Assembly: GCA_963698995.1 (NCBI GenBank)
Contig: CAVOTD010000053.1
Span: 19,752 to 83,751 of the forward strand
Reading direction: 5' to 3'
DNA length: 64,000 nucleotides
From: AP-15 sp963698995
GTDB lineage: Bacteria; Pseudomonadota; Alphaproteobacteria; ATCC43930; CGMCC-115725
Part shown: positions 50,824 to 59,651 of the stretch, piece by piece
How the letters are laid out: each line of letters opens with the position of its first letter
Position numbering within the stretch: the first letter of the stretch is position 1
The notes under the pieces: model-generated
What the model saw: only the letters and a program-made list of their open reading frames with translations
What the model was told of the DNA's origin: nothing
Databases searched by the model: none
Translations under genes and position numbers: made by a program

Positions 50824-52536
50824 ATGACCGCACCATCATCCCACCGCCCGACCATCGCCGTGACGCAGCACGCCATCTCGGCGGGTCATTACCTCGCCGC
50901 TACTGCCGGCTTCGATATTCTGCAGGCCGGCGGCAATGCGATCGATGCGGGCTGCGCCGCCGGGATCGCGCTCGGCGTCCTGCAGAGCGATCTCGTCGAT
51001 GTCGCCGGTGTCGCGCCGATCATGATCTATCTCGCCGAGAAAGAGGAGGTTGTGACGATCGCCGGCCTCGGGACCTGGCCGAAGGCGCTCGACCCCGAAC
51101 TCTTCCAGCGCGAGCATGGCGGCAAGATCCCGAAGGGTGTGCTGCGGACCGTCGTGCCCGCCGCTCCCGACGCCTGGATCACGGCACTCAGGCGCTACGG
51201 CACGATGAGCTTTGGCGAGGTTGCGGCGGCGGCGATCCGCTTGGCGCGCGACGGCTTTCCGATGTATCCGCTGATGGCGGCGAGCCTCAAGCGGCACGAA
51301 GCCGACCACCGCGCCTGGCCGTCGACCGCGGCGATCTTCCTGCCGAACGGCCGGCCCCCCGAAACGGGTGAAGTGTTCCGGCAGTCCGATCTCGCCGCAT
51401 CCCTGCAATACATGGCCGACGAGGAGCGCAGTGCCGCCTCCCACAGCCGTGAGGCGGGCCTCGAAGCGGCGCGCGATGCGTTCTACCGCGGTGACATCGC
51501 CCGCAAGATCGTCTCCTTCATGAAGCAAGAAGGCGGTCTGCTGACGGCCGAGGATCTCGCCGAGTACCGCTCGCCGGTCGGTCCGCCCGAGCGCCGCCGC
51601 TTTGGCGATCTCGAAGTCTTCACCTGCGGTGCATGGTGCCAGGGGCCCGTCCTGCTGCAGACCCTGGCACTGCTCGAGGGTACCGATCTTGCGGGCCTCG
51701 GGCAGAACAGCCCCGACTACATCCATCACACAACCGAGGCGCTGAAGCTCGCCTTTGCCGACCGCGAGGCCTATTACGGCGACCCCGCCATCGTCGAGGT
51801 GCCGCTCGCGACGTTGATCTCCTCGGAATACGCCGCCGAGCGCCGGAAGCTGATCCGTCCCGATCGCGCCATGCCCGAGATGCCGCCGCCCGGGGAGCTC
51901 GGCCGGGCAGGGGCCCGCTTCCGCGCCAGCCTCGGCGACCCCAACCCGGAGCCCGACACCTCCTATGTCTGCGTCGCCGACCGCCACGGCAATCTGTTCT
52001 CGGCGACGCCGAGCGACGGCTCCTACGGCTCGCCGGTGGTGCCCGGGACCGGGCTGATCCCCTCCAATCGCGGTTCGCAATCACGCCCCGACCCGCGTCA
52101 TCCCGCCGGCGTCGCTCCGGGCAAGCGGCCGCGCCTGACGCCGAACCCGGCGCTGGCGATCAAGGGGCGCGATCAGTTCCTGCCGTTCGGCACGCCGGGC
52201 GGCGATGTCCAGACCCAGGCGATGCTGCAGGTGCTGCTGAATTTGTTCGTCTTCGGGCAGGATGTTCAGTCGGCGATCGAAATGCCGCGGTTTGCGACCT
52301 ACAGCTTTCCGTCGTCCTTTGCGCCGTTCGACTATTACCCGGGGCGCCTCGCGGTCGAGGGCCGCATTGCCGAACCGGTCGTCGCCGAACTGGCTCGCCG
52401 CGGGCACGAGATCCAGCGTTGGCCCGACTGGATTTGGACGGCCGGGGCGGTCTGCGCGATCCTTGCCGATCGTCGCCGCGGCGTGCTCGAAGCCGGCGCC
52501 GATCCGCGCCGCGCCGCCTATGCGCTCGGGTGGTAA
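50824..52536 (+). CDS. Gamma-glutamyltransferase-family Ntn hydrolase, HpxW-like
   Basis: 570 residues, self-cleaving Ntn-hydrolase fold. The nucleophile should be Thr379 in PEPDTSYVCVADRHGN, the position of the processing Thr; GGNAIDAGCAAG near the N-terminus and HTTEALKLAFADRE are family signatures. No signal peptide, unlike periplasmic GGT. The DTSYVCVADxxGNxFSATPSD pattern recalls oxamate amidohydrolase HpxW of ureide catabolism, which would fit the divergent hydantoinase operon, but a general gamma-glutamyl hydrolase is equally possible. ATG 50824 follows AAAGGGA. Confidence 0.85.
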   Translation: MTAPSSHRPTIAVTQHAISAGHYLAATAGFDILQAGGNAIDAGCAAGIALGVLQSDLVDVAGVAPIMIYLAEKEEVVTIAGLGTWPKALDPELFQREHGGKIPKGVLRTVVPAAPDAWITALRRYGTMSFGEVAAAAIRLARDGFPMYPLMAASLKRHEADHRAWPSTAAIFLPNGRPPETGEVFRQSDLAASLQYMADEERSAASHSREAGLEAARDAFYRGDIARKIVSFMKQEGGLLTAEDLAEYRSPVGPPERRRFGDLEVFTCGAWCQGPVLLQTLALLEGTDLAGLGQNSPDYIHHTTEALKLAFADREAYYGDPAIVEVPLATLISSEYAAERRKLIRPDRAMPEMPPPGELGRAGARFRASLGDPNPEPDTSYVCVADRHGNLFSATPSDGSYGSPVVPGTGLIPSNRGSQSRPDPRHPAGVAPGKRPRLTPNPALAIKGRDQFLPFGTPGGDVQTQAMLQVLLNLFVFGQDVQSAIEMPRFATYSFPSSFAPFDYYPGRLAVEGRIAEPVVAELARRGHEIQRWPDWIWTAGAVCAILADRRRGVLEAGADPRRAAYALGW

Positions 52537-52554
52537 GCGCTCTGGCGCTGTCCG

Positions 52555-53037
52555 CTAGGCCTTTTCCTCGAAGGATTCGGCGACGGTCTTCGCCATCTCG
52601 AGAAATTGACGCCGGACCTTCGCATCGGATATTGCGTAGTAGAGCCGGATGAACTCGATCGTCTCGGGGCGCTGCAGGTGCTCGCGCCACAGCCGGTCCT
52701 CGGGGCTGATCTCGGCGTCATCCGGCCGCAGATCGCCAAAGAAATACGAAATCGGCACGCCGAGGATGTCCGCCATTGCCGAGAGGCGGGAGGCGCTTAC
52801 ACGATTGGCGCCGCCTTCGTATTTCTGCACCTGTTGAAAGGTCAAGCCGAGCGCGTTGGCGAGCGTCTCCTGGTTCATGCCGAGCAGCAAACGACGCATC
52901 CTGATGCGACCACCGACATGCACGTCGATCGGGTTTGGCACGCCGGTGCCGCGACCGTATTTCGGGACCGCATTGGGCTCTTCCAATTCTGTCGACAACG
53001 TTTTCAACCCGTGATCCCTTTTCGTACCACGCGCCAT
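52555..53037 (-). CDS. Xre-family transcriptional regulator
   Basis: 160 residues from ATG 53037. HTH at 45-100 (VGGRIRMRRLLLGMNQETLA through LGLTFQQVQKYEGGANRVSA), a layout seen in alphaproteobacterial regulators such as PraR. The C-terminal helical region ends EMAKTVAESFEEKA. Convergent with the GGT-like gene. Confidence 0.88.
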   Translation of the reverse strand: MARGTKRDHGLKTLSTELEEPNAVPKYGRGTGVPNPIDVHVGGRIRMRRLLLGMNQETLANALGLTFQQVQKYEGGANRVSASRLSAMADILGVPISYFFGDLRPDDAEISPEDRLWREHLQRPETIEFIRLYYAISDAKVRRQFLEMAKTVAESFEEKA

Positions 53038-53138
53038 AAGGTTGCAACGGGTCCGCCGGAAGCGCAAGCAACTTTCGACAAATGCAGGAATCGGATACCG
53101 CCGGATTAACCTATGGTCGAGTTGGCTGGCAAATATGG

Positions 53139-53405
53139 TTAATTTTTGTTACAACGCGACCCCGTGATGCGGGTATCTCGGCGGCCGCCATCGTCATAGC
53201 CGCGCCGGCTGCTGATGAAAACCAGCGCCATCAACCCGATCCCCAATGCGAGCGTGACGGTCACCCCCAATCCCATGGCGAGCCAACCGGCACCACTGAT
53301 GTCCGAATCGCCGGTCCCGACCCACACAGCGGCAATCACCAGACCGACAGCCAACACGACCGCGCCAGCGATCACCACGACGATCAAATTCAGCGTCGGC
53401 TTCAC
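53139..53405 (-). CDS. Small two-helix membrane protein
   Basis: 88 residues from GTG 53405. Two hydrophobic segments (LIVVVIAGAVVLAVGLVIAAV and LAMGLGVTVTLALGIGLMALV) separated by a short Gly/Asp loop, with a basic C-terminus. It begins 28 bases after the UdgX-like gene on the same strand. Function unknown. Confidence 0.6.
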   Translation of the reverse strand: MKPTLNLIVVVIAGAVVLAVGLVIAAVWVGTGDSDISGAGWLAMGLGVTVTLALGIGLMALVFISSRRGYDDGGRRDTRITGSRCNKN

Positions 53406-53433
53406 CCGCTGTCTCTCGAAGGAGTGGCGTGCA

Positions 53434-54072
53434 TCATCTTAAAATCGCTGCGACTTGGCGCAGATCCTCGATGAACCGGAGAATCTCGCGACGGCGCGTT
53501 GCCTCGTCCGGAGCGCGCAGCAATGCCGAGGGGTGGACCGTGGCGAGCGCATAGGACGCCAGCGCGAAGGGCACGAACCGGCCGCGCTCCCGGGTCACGC
53601 GAAAACCCTTTCCGAACATCGCCTGCGCCGCGGTCGCCCCCAGCGCTACGACGACCTGCGGCCGGACGGCGGCGATCTCGGCCTCGAGCCAGGGAAAGCA
53701 GGCCTCGATCTCGACCGCACCCGGTTTGCTGTGAATGCGCCGCGGCCCGCGCGGCACCCATTTGAAGTGCTTGACGACATTGGTCACGTAGGTCCGCGTT
53801 CGATCGATCCCCGCCTCGACCAGGCAGCGGTCGAGCAATTTTCCCGCCGGCCCGACAAAAGGGTGTCCGGCGAGGTCTTCGGCATCGCCCGGCTGTTCGC
53901 CAACCAGCATCACCCGAGCTCCCTGCGGACCCTCCCCGAACACGGTCTGCGTGGCGTTCCGGTAGAGGTCGCACGCCGTGCATCGGGCGGCGGCCGCCTG
54001 CAGAGCAGCAACCGTCGGCTCGGCCGGGATCAGGCCGACGGCGCGGGAGGTCCGTGGCGGTGCCATCACCAT
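53434..54072 (-). CDS. udgX: UdgX-like uracil-DNA glycosylase (family 4 superfamily)
   Basis: 212 residues. Fe-S cysteines begin C31-x-x-C34 (CTACDLYRNA), with C125 and C83 as further candidates. Motif A GEQPGDAEDLAGHPFVGPAG and motif B HPSALLR are family 4 signatures. It carries GPRRIHSKPG at 109-118, matching the R-loop KRRIH insertion that defines UdgX; His114 corresponds to the His that in mycobacterial UdgX bonds covalently to the abasic site after uracil excision. Probably a suicide-type DNA repair enzyme acting on uracil in DNA. Confidence 0.85.
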   Translation of the reverse strand: MVMAPPRTSRAVGLIPAEPTVAALQAAAARCTACDLYRNATQTVFGEGPQGARVMLVGEQPGDAEDLAGHPFVGPAGKLLDRCLVEAGIDRTRTYVTNVVKHFKWVPRGPRRIHSKPGAVEIEACFPWLEAEIAAVRPQVVVALGATAAQAMFGKGFRVTRERGRFVPFALASYALATVHPSALLRAPDEATRRREILRFIEDLRQVAAILR

Positions 54073-54228
54073 TCAGGCCCGGTGAGATTGCGCATATTCG
54101 GATAAACGCGATTGAGGCGTCATCGTACCCGCGAGCGGACGAATTGGCCCGCCCGCGGCGAAAGCCGCTTACCCCTGCGCCCCGGCTCATGGCAAAGTGC
54201 CGCCCGGCGCCCTTCTACGGAGACCCAA

Positions 54229-55525
54229 ATGCCGACTGAGAGCCAGCATCCGGAAACACTCGTGCTCCATGCGGGGTACCGAAGCGACCCGGCGACCACG
54301 GCCGTCGCGGTCCCGATCTACCAGACGACCAGCTACCAATTCCGTGATTCGCAGCACGCCGCCAATCTGTTCGGACTGGCCGAGCTCGGCAACATCTACA
54401 CGCGGATCATGAACCCGACGAACGCGGTGCTCGAAGAGCGGGTTGCCGCGCTCGATGGCGGTGTCGGAGCGCTGGCTCTCGCCTCGGGTCAGGCCGCCTC
54501 GCTGTTTGCGGTTCAGAACATCTGCCAGGCCGGCGACAATTTTGTCAGCTCCACCGATCTCTACGGCGGCACATGGAATCTCTTCCTCAACACGATGATG
54601 AAGACGATGGGGATGGAGGTGCGCTTTGTCGATCCGGCCGATCCCGAGAACTTTCGCCGCGCCACCGATCAGCGGACCCGTTGCTATTATGCCGAGACCC
54701 TGCCGAACCCGAAGCTCGAAGTATTCCCGATCGGCGAAGTCGCCAAAATCGGGCGCGAGCTCGGGGTGCCGCTGATCGTCGACAACACCGCGGCGCCGGT
54801 GATTGTGCCGGCCGCTCGACCACGGCGCCGCGATCGTCATGTACTCGACGACAAAGTATATCGGCGGGCACGGCACCTCGATCGGCGGCATCGTCGTCGA
54901 TGGCGGCAATTTCGACTGGGAAAAGCACGCCGACCGCTTTCCGCTGTTGAACCAGCCGGACCCCAGCTATCACGGGGCGGTCTGGACACAGGCGGCCAAG
55001 CCTATGGGGCCGATCGCCTATATCCTCAAAATGCGCGTGACCTTGCTGCGCGATCTCGGCGCGCCGATGAGCCCGTTCAACGCGTTCCTGTTCATCCAGG
55101 GTCTCGAGACCCTGCCGTTGCGCATGCGCGCCCACTGCGCCAATGCATTGGCGGTGGCGAAATTCCTCGCCGAGCATCCCAAGGTCACCCGCGTCATCTA
55201 TCCGAACCAGATGACCGGCGAGGCCCGGCGCCGGGCGGACGCCTATCTGAAAGGCGGCTATGGCGGGCTCGTGGGCTTTGAGCTGAAAGGTGGGCTTGAG
55301 GCCGGCCGGCGCTTCATCGACGCGCTGCAGATGTTCTATCACGTCGCCAATATTGGCGATGCGCGCAGCCTGGCCATCCATCCGGCGACGACGACCCACT
55401 CTCAGCTGTCGCCTGAGGAGCAACTGCAGACCGGGGTCAGCGAAAACTACGTCCGGCTGTCGATCGGGATCGAGCACGAGGAGGATATCCTCGCCGATCT
55501 ATCGCAGGCTTTGGAGGCCGCCTGA
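54229..55525 (+). CDS. metY: O-acetylhomoserine sulfhydrylase (one frameshift)
   Basis: PLP enzyme of the Cys/Met metabolism family making homocysteine from O-acetylhomoserine and sulfide; about 431 residues. ATG 54229 (MPTESQHPETLVLHAGYRSD) with GGAG upstream. PLP-lysine motif YSTTKYIGGHGTSIGG and substrate loop around YTRIMNPTNAVLEERVAALD. An extra base near 54809-54815 splits the frame; correction reads RPLDHGAAIVMYSTTK. TGA 55525 overlaps the next gene. Confidence 0.9.
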
Positions 55526-56494
55526 TCCGCTACGAAAACGAGACGGTTCTAACCTTTCGCTGGCCGATCGACCTCGCGCTGACGGTCGCCAGTCACGGCT
55601 GGGTTCATCTTGCGCCCTGGCGGTGGGATCCGGAGGCCGGGCGGCTCGCCCGCATCGAGAATATCGCCGATCGGCTCGGGACAATCGAGATCGCCCAGCT
55701 CCATCCCGTTGCGGTCGTCGTAGGTTGGGACGGCTTCGATGCCGCCGACACGCCCGAGATCCTCGGCCGGGCAAGGCGCTGGCTCTCCGCCGATTGGGAA
55801 CCGACATCGGCGATCGCCGCCTTGCCGGAAGCGGCGGCGCTGATCGAGAGGGGCGGCGGCCGGATGCTGCGCGGCTCGTCCTTCCACGAAGACTTCGTCA
55901 AGACCGTGCTGACCATCAACACCAATTGGTCGGCGACCTGCCGGATGGTCGCGGCACTCGTTGCCGAACCGGGCGGCGGTGGTTTTCCTGGCCCCGCGGC
56001 GCTGCTCGACTATGGCGAGGACCGGTTACGCGAGCGCGCGAAGCTCGGCTTCCGCGCGCGCCACGGTCATCGGGGCGACCCGCCGCATGCTCGAGGACGG
56101 CGCAATGACGCCGTCCGGCGAAGCCATCCCGCATCGGTTGGAGCACGAATACCTGATCAGCCTTGCGGGCATTGGTCCCTATGCGGCGGCGCATTGCCGA
56201 GTGCTGTTACACGATTTCAGCCGCATTCCGGTCGATTCATCGGTAGTCGCCTATCTACGAGAGGAGCACGGCTGCGACCCGGCGGCCTTCGCCGTGGACC
56301 GGTCATCCTGGGGTGACTATCTCGCTCTCGGCTACCGGATCGCCCGGCTGCGCGAGAAGCTCGAGCGAGCCACTCAGCCCGCGCCCGGAGCGGATTTGAG
56401 CGTGCCGTCTGACCGAGTGTCTCCCAAACCTCTTCCGCCACCTGCTGCGTCGAGTAAGCGGGCGGGATCAATTCCACGCTTGGGATCAGAATGA
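55522..56494 (+). CDS. HhH-GPD DNA glycosylase-like protein (one frameshift, odd start)
   Basis: About 323 residues. The C-terminal half holds the helix-hairpin-helix and catalytic Asp: LISLAGIGPYAAAHCRVLLH then FSRIPVDSSVVAYL, matching AlkA/OGG-type glycosylases. An N-terminal domain FRWPIDLALTVASHGWVHLAP precedes it. An extra base near 56060 breaks the frame at LGFRAR/TVIGATRRML. No ATG/GTG/TTG suits the N-terminus: CTG 55522, four bases after TTGGAGG, is the best start, or an error hides an ATG overlapping the metY stop. Confidence 0.75.
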
Positions 56495-57331
56495 CACATC
56501 GGCTGGAATGTCGCCCGGCTCGACGCCCAGCTTGGCAAGCCCGGCCATGATCCATTCCCGGACCTGGCCGATGCCGCGGTTGTCTTCGCACCACGCATTG
56601 ACCACCCCGCGGAATTGGCGATCGTCGTCATATGGCATTGCGGGACATACCGCCGCGCGGAGATGCGGGGTCGGGACCACGATCTCGCCGATTTGCGGTT
56701 TCTTTTTCAGTTCCGCCAAACCGAGAAGAACAGTGGCGACAAAGCAATCGGCGCGTGCCGATTGAACTGCGCCCAACGCCTCGTCTCGAGTTTGGAACCC
56801 GGTAATGGCGGCGTTCCCGGCAAAACGTCGGGCCATCGCTTCACGCGTCGAGCCGATATCGACAGCGACGAGCGATTCCGAAACGTTGAGCTCGGCCCAG
56901 CTCTTTGGTGCAAAGCCGTTGCGCGCGACGATCGCGTAGGTGTCATAGAACAGCGGATTGGCAAAATCGGCGAACATCGCCCGCTGCGCGGTCGGTCCGA
57001 GTACATAAGACAAATCCATTTTGCCGGTATGCAGATCGGTGACCGCGTCCGCCCAACCGGTATCGACCGCCGTGAGCTCGACCCCGAGCTGCTCCGCCAG
57101 ATTGCCGGCCATCGCGACCCAAAAGCCGCTCCATCGGCCGGTTGCCGGGTCCTTGTAAAGGTAAGGCTCCTCGCCCGAGAACCCGGCAATCCGCAACCTC
57201 TTCGTGCGCAGGATGCGAGCGAGGTTGGGCTCGCCCGCCGGGGGCGGCGGTGGCGCGGGATGGTCCGAGCCGCGCCGGCGAACCACCGCGGCGGCGGCCA
57301 GCGCTCCACCAAGGTCTCTGCGGCTCAACAT
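56486..57331 (-). CDS. Extracellular solute-binding protein, family 3-like
   Basis: 281 residues from ATG 57331 with GAGGAAGG upstream. N-terminal twin-arginine start MLSRRDLGGALAAAAVV suggests Tat export, followed by a Pro-rich linker. The SBP fold is seen in LRIAGFSGEEPYLYKDPATG, then VDTGWADAVTDLHTGKMDLS. No permease or ATPase gene is adjacent, so it is an orphan binding protein or serves a transporter elsewhere. Last gene of the minus-strand run begun by the kinase. Confidence 0.8.
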   Translation of the reverse strand: MLSRRDLGGALAAAAVVRRRGSDHPAPPPPPAGEPNLARILRTKRLRIAGFSGEEPYLYKDPATGRWSGFWVAMAGNLAEQLGVELTAVDTGWADAVTDLHTGKMDLSYVLGPTAQRAMFADFANPLFYDTYAIVARNGFAPKSWAELNVSESLVAVDIGSTREAMARRFAGNAAITGFQTRDEALGAVQSARADCFVATVLLGLAELKKKPQIGEIVVPTPHLRAAVCPAMPYDDDRQFRGVVNAWCEDNRGIGQVREWIMAGLAKLGVEPGDIPADVSF

Positions 57332-57432
57332 TGCGCCTTCCTCCGACCCCTCTCGCGGCACAAATACCCCGCTACCGCGCGATTCCGACTGCAAAATGGC
57401 GGTCGCCCCAGCAATCCTGCGGAATATTCGCT

Positions 57433-58368
57433 TCAGGCCACCCGGTGAAGAAGCGGCTCGCCGGTGCGCAGGCGGCGGCAGTTCTCGGCGATCACCGCTA
57501 GACTGCGCTCGAGTGTCTCGCCGGTCAGCCATGCGAGATGCGGCGTCACGACGACGTTCGGCATTCTCAGCAGCGGATCGGCGGGACCGACCGGCTCGCG
57601 GGAAAATACGTCGAGCCCGGCGCCGCGCAGGTGCCCGCTCGCCAGAGCGTCGCGCAGCGCGGCCTCGTCGACGAGCGGACCGCGCGCGGTGTTGATCAGG
57701 ACGCTGCCGCGTTTCATCAGGGCGAAGGCTGCGGCATCGATCACCCCTTGGGTTTCCGGCGTCAACGGCAGATGCAAGGACAAGACGTCCGCTATCGGCA
57801 GCATCTCCCGAAAGGGCAGGAACCGGATCGGTGCATCCGTTACCGGCTGCCGGCTGGTGTAGACGACGGTCGAGCCAATCGCCGCCAGGATCGGTATCAG
57901 GCGCCTGGCGACCGCGCCATAGCCGACGAGCCCGACGGTGCGGCCGGAGAGTTCGCCCAGATCATCGGTTATCTCCGGCTCGAGCGCCCAGCCCCGACCA
58001 GTGCGGGTCAGCCCGTCGAGGTACGCGAGGCGGCGGAGCGTGGCCAGCATCAACAGCAAGGTCATCTCCGCCACCGCCTGGGTGTTGGTCCCCGGCATAT
58101 TGCAGACCGCCACCCCGTGGCGATTGGCGGCGTCGAGATCGATCGTGTTGACGCCGATCCCGATCTTCTGGATCAGCCGGAGACGTGGCGCGGCATCGAT
58201 GACAGCGGCATTAACTGGTTCCAGCACGTGCAGCAGAACCTCCGCATCGCGCATTTCGCGGTGGAATGTCGCCTTGTCGGTTTCGTCGACAATGACGGTC
58301 GGGAAGTCGAGCGCGGCTATTCGCTGTCGCAGCCCGGGACTGGCGCAGTATTGCAGGACCGCCTTCAT
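57433..58368 (-). CDS. D-2-hydroxyacid dehydrogenase family protein
   Basis: 311 residues. NAD-binding GLVGYGAVARRL near 147-157; catalytic Arg229 in NTARGPLVDEAAL, Glu258 in DVFSREPVG, His277 in VTPHLAWLTGET. This is the SerA/GhrB superfamily; substrate not predictable, a 2-hydroxyacid or 2-oxoacid. ATG 58368 overlaps the stop of the enolase paralogue by four bases, so the two are translationally coupled. Confidence 0.92.
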   Translation of the reverse strand: MKAVLQYCASPGLRQRIAALDFPTVIVDETDKATFHREMRDAEVLLHVLEPVNAAVIDAAPRLRLIQKIGIGVNTIDLDAANRHGVAVCNMPGTNTQAVAEMTLLLMLATLRRLAYLDGLTRTGRGWALEPEITDDLGELSGRTVGLVGYGAVARRLIPILAAIGSTVVYTSRQPVTDAPIRFLPFREMLPIADVLSLHLPLTPETQGVIDAAAFALMKRGSVLINTARGPLVDEAALRDALASGHLRGAGLDVFSREPVGPADPLLRMPNVVVTPHLAWLTGETLERSLAVIAENCRRLRTGEPLLHRVA

Positions 58369-59639
58369 CCCCGGCGCCACCCGGCGAAGGCGGCAGACCG
58401 CCCGAGAGCGGCTTCGATGCGCAGCCCCTCGTTCCATTTCGCCATCCGCTCCGATCGGGCGAAGGAGCCGACCTTCAGCTGGCCGGCGTTCCATCCGACC
58501 GCAAGATGAACGATCGTCACATCCTCGGTTTCGCCGGATCGCGCCGAGACGACGGTGCGCCATCCCGCCGCCCGCGCCGCATCGAGCGCCGCTCTGGTTT
58601 CGCTGATGGTGCCCGCTTGGTTCGGCTTGAGCAGCACCGCGTTGCAGGCGCCGCGCGCAACAGCCGCAGCCACCCGCCGCGCCGAGGTCACGAGATAGTC
58701 GTCGCCGATAATCTGGATCGCATCGCCGAGCCTGGCGGTGAAAGCGCGCATGCCCGCGTCGTCGTCCTCGGCCACCGGATCCTCGATGGAGATGATCGGA
58801 TAGCGCCGGCACCAGCCGATCAGCAGTTCGATCAATGCCTCGGTGTCGAGCTCGGCGCGGTCGGCCGCGAGACGGTAGCGGCCGGCGGCGTAAAACTGCG
58901 ACGCTGCGACGTCGATGGCGATGCCGACCTCCTCGCGCGGCGCCAGTTCGGCATGCTCGATCGCCTCGACCAATGTGTCGAGCGCCTCTGTATTCGAGGC
59001 GAACTCGGGCCACCAGCCGCCTTCATCGGCGACGCCGCGCAACCGGCCGCGATCCGCCATGATCCCGCCGGCGGCGTGATAGACGCGCGCGGAGATTGCC
59101 AGCGCCTCGTCGAACGAGGCGGCGCCGACCGGGACAATCAGGAAATCCTGAATGTCGACCCGCCGGCCGGCATGCGCGCCGCCGCCAAAAATCTGAACCA
59201 TCGGCATCGGCAAACTGACCTTGCCGCCTTCGGCCACAACCCGCCACAAAGGCTCGCCTCTCGCCGCGGCGGCGGCATGCAACGCCGCCATTGACACGGC
59301 GACCGTCGCATTTCCGCCGAGCCGCGCCTTGTTTGGCGTGCCGTCCAACTCGATCAGCCGGCGGTCGATTGCCGCCTGGTCGGCGATCGCCATCGAGCGC
59401 AGCGCCGCGGCGATCTCACCATTGATGTTGGCAGTCGCCCGATCGACGCCCAACCCGCCAAAGGCCCGTCCGCCATCCCGCAGCTCGACGGCCTCGTGGG
59501 TGCCGGTCGACGCGCCGGCCGGAGCAATCGCTCGTCCGCTCGCGCCGTTGTCGAGATAGATCTCGGCCTCGACCGTAGGCCGGCCTCGCGAGTCCCAGAC
59601 CCGCCGCCCGACAATCCGTTCTATTCGTGGTTCGGCCAT
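58365..59639 (-). CDS. Enolase paralogue with altered active site
   Basis: 424 residues, full enolase fold. Metal ligands D243, E286 (ISIEDP) and D313 (GDDYLVTS), base K338 (LLKPNQAGT), E206 (VADEGG) and H156 (GGGAHAGRRVDIQDF) are kept. Two canonical catalytic positions differ: Glu in IQEF is Asp165, and the His in the SHRSGETED loop is Ala366 (SARSGETED). A glycolytic enolase would be expected to keep both. A non-glycolytic dehydratase acting on a phosphorylated hydroxyacid is the likely role. Flanked by a kinase (12 bases) and a hydroxyacid dehydrogenase (overlap). Confidence 0.88.
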   Translation of the reverse strand: MAEPRIERIVGRRVWDSRGRPTVEAEIYLDNGASGRAIAPAGASTGTHEAVELRDGGRAFGGLGVDRATANINGEIAAALRSMAIADQAAIDRRLIELDGTPNKARLGGNATVAVSMAALHAAAAARGEPLWRVVAEGGKVSLPMPMVQIFGGGAHAGRRVDIQDFLIVPVGAASFDEALAISARVYHAAGGIMADRGRLRGVADEGGWWPEFASNTEALDTLVEAIEHAELAPREEVGIAIDVAASQFYAAGRYRLAADRAELDTEALIELLIGWCRRYPIISIEDPVAEDDDAGMRAFTARLGDAIQIIGDDYLVTSARRVAAAVARGACNAVLLKPNQAGTISETRAALDAARAAGWRTVVSARSGETEDVTIVHLAVGWNAGQLKVGSFARSERMAKWNEGLRIEAALGRSAAFAGWRRG

Positions 59640-59651
59640 GGCATACCTTTA

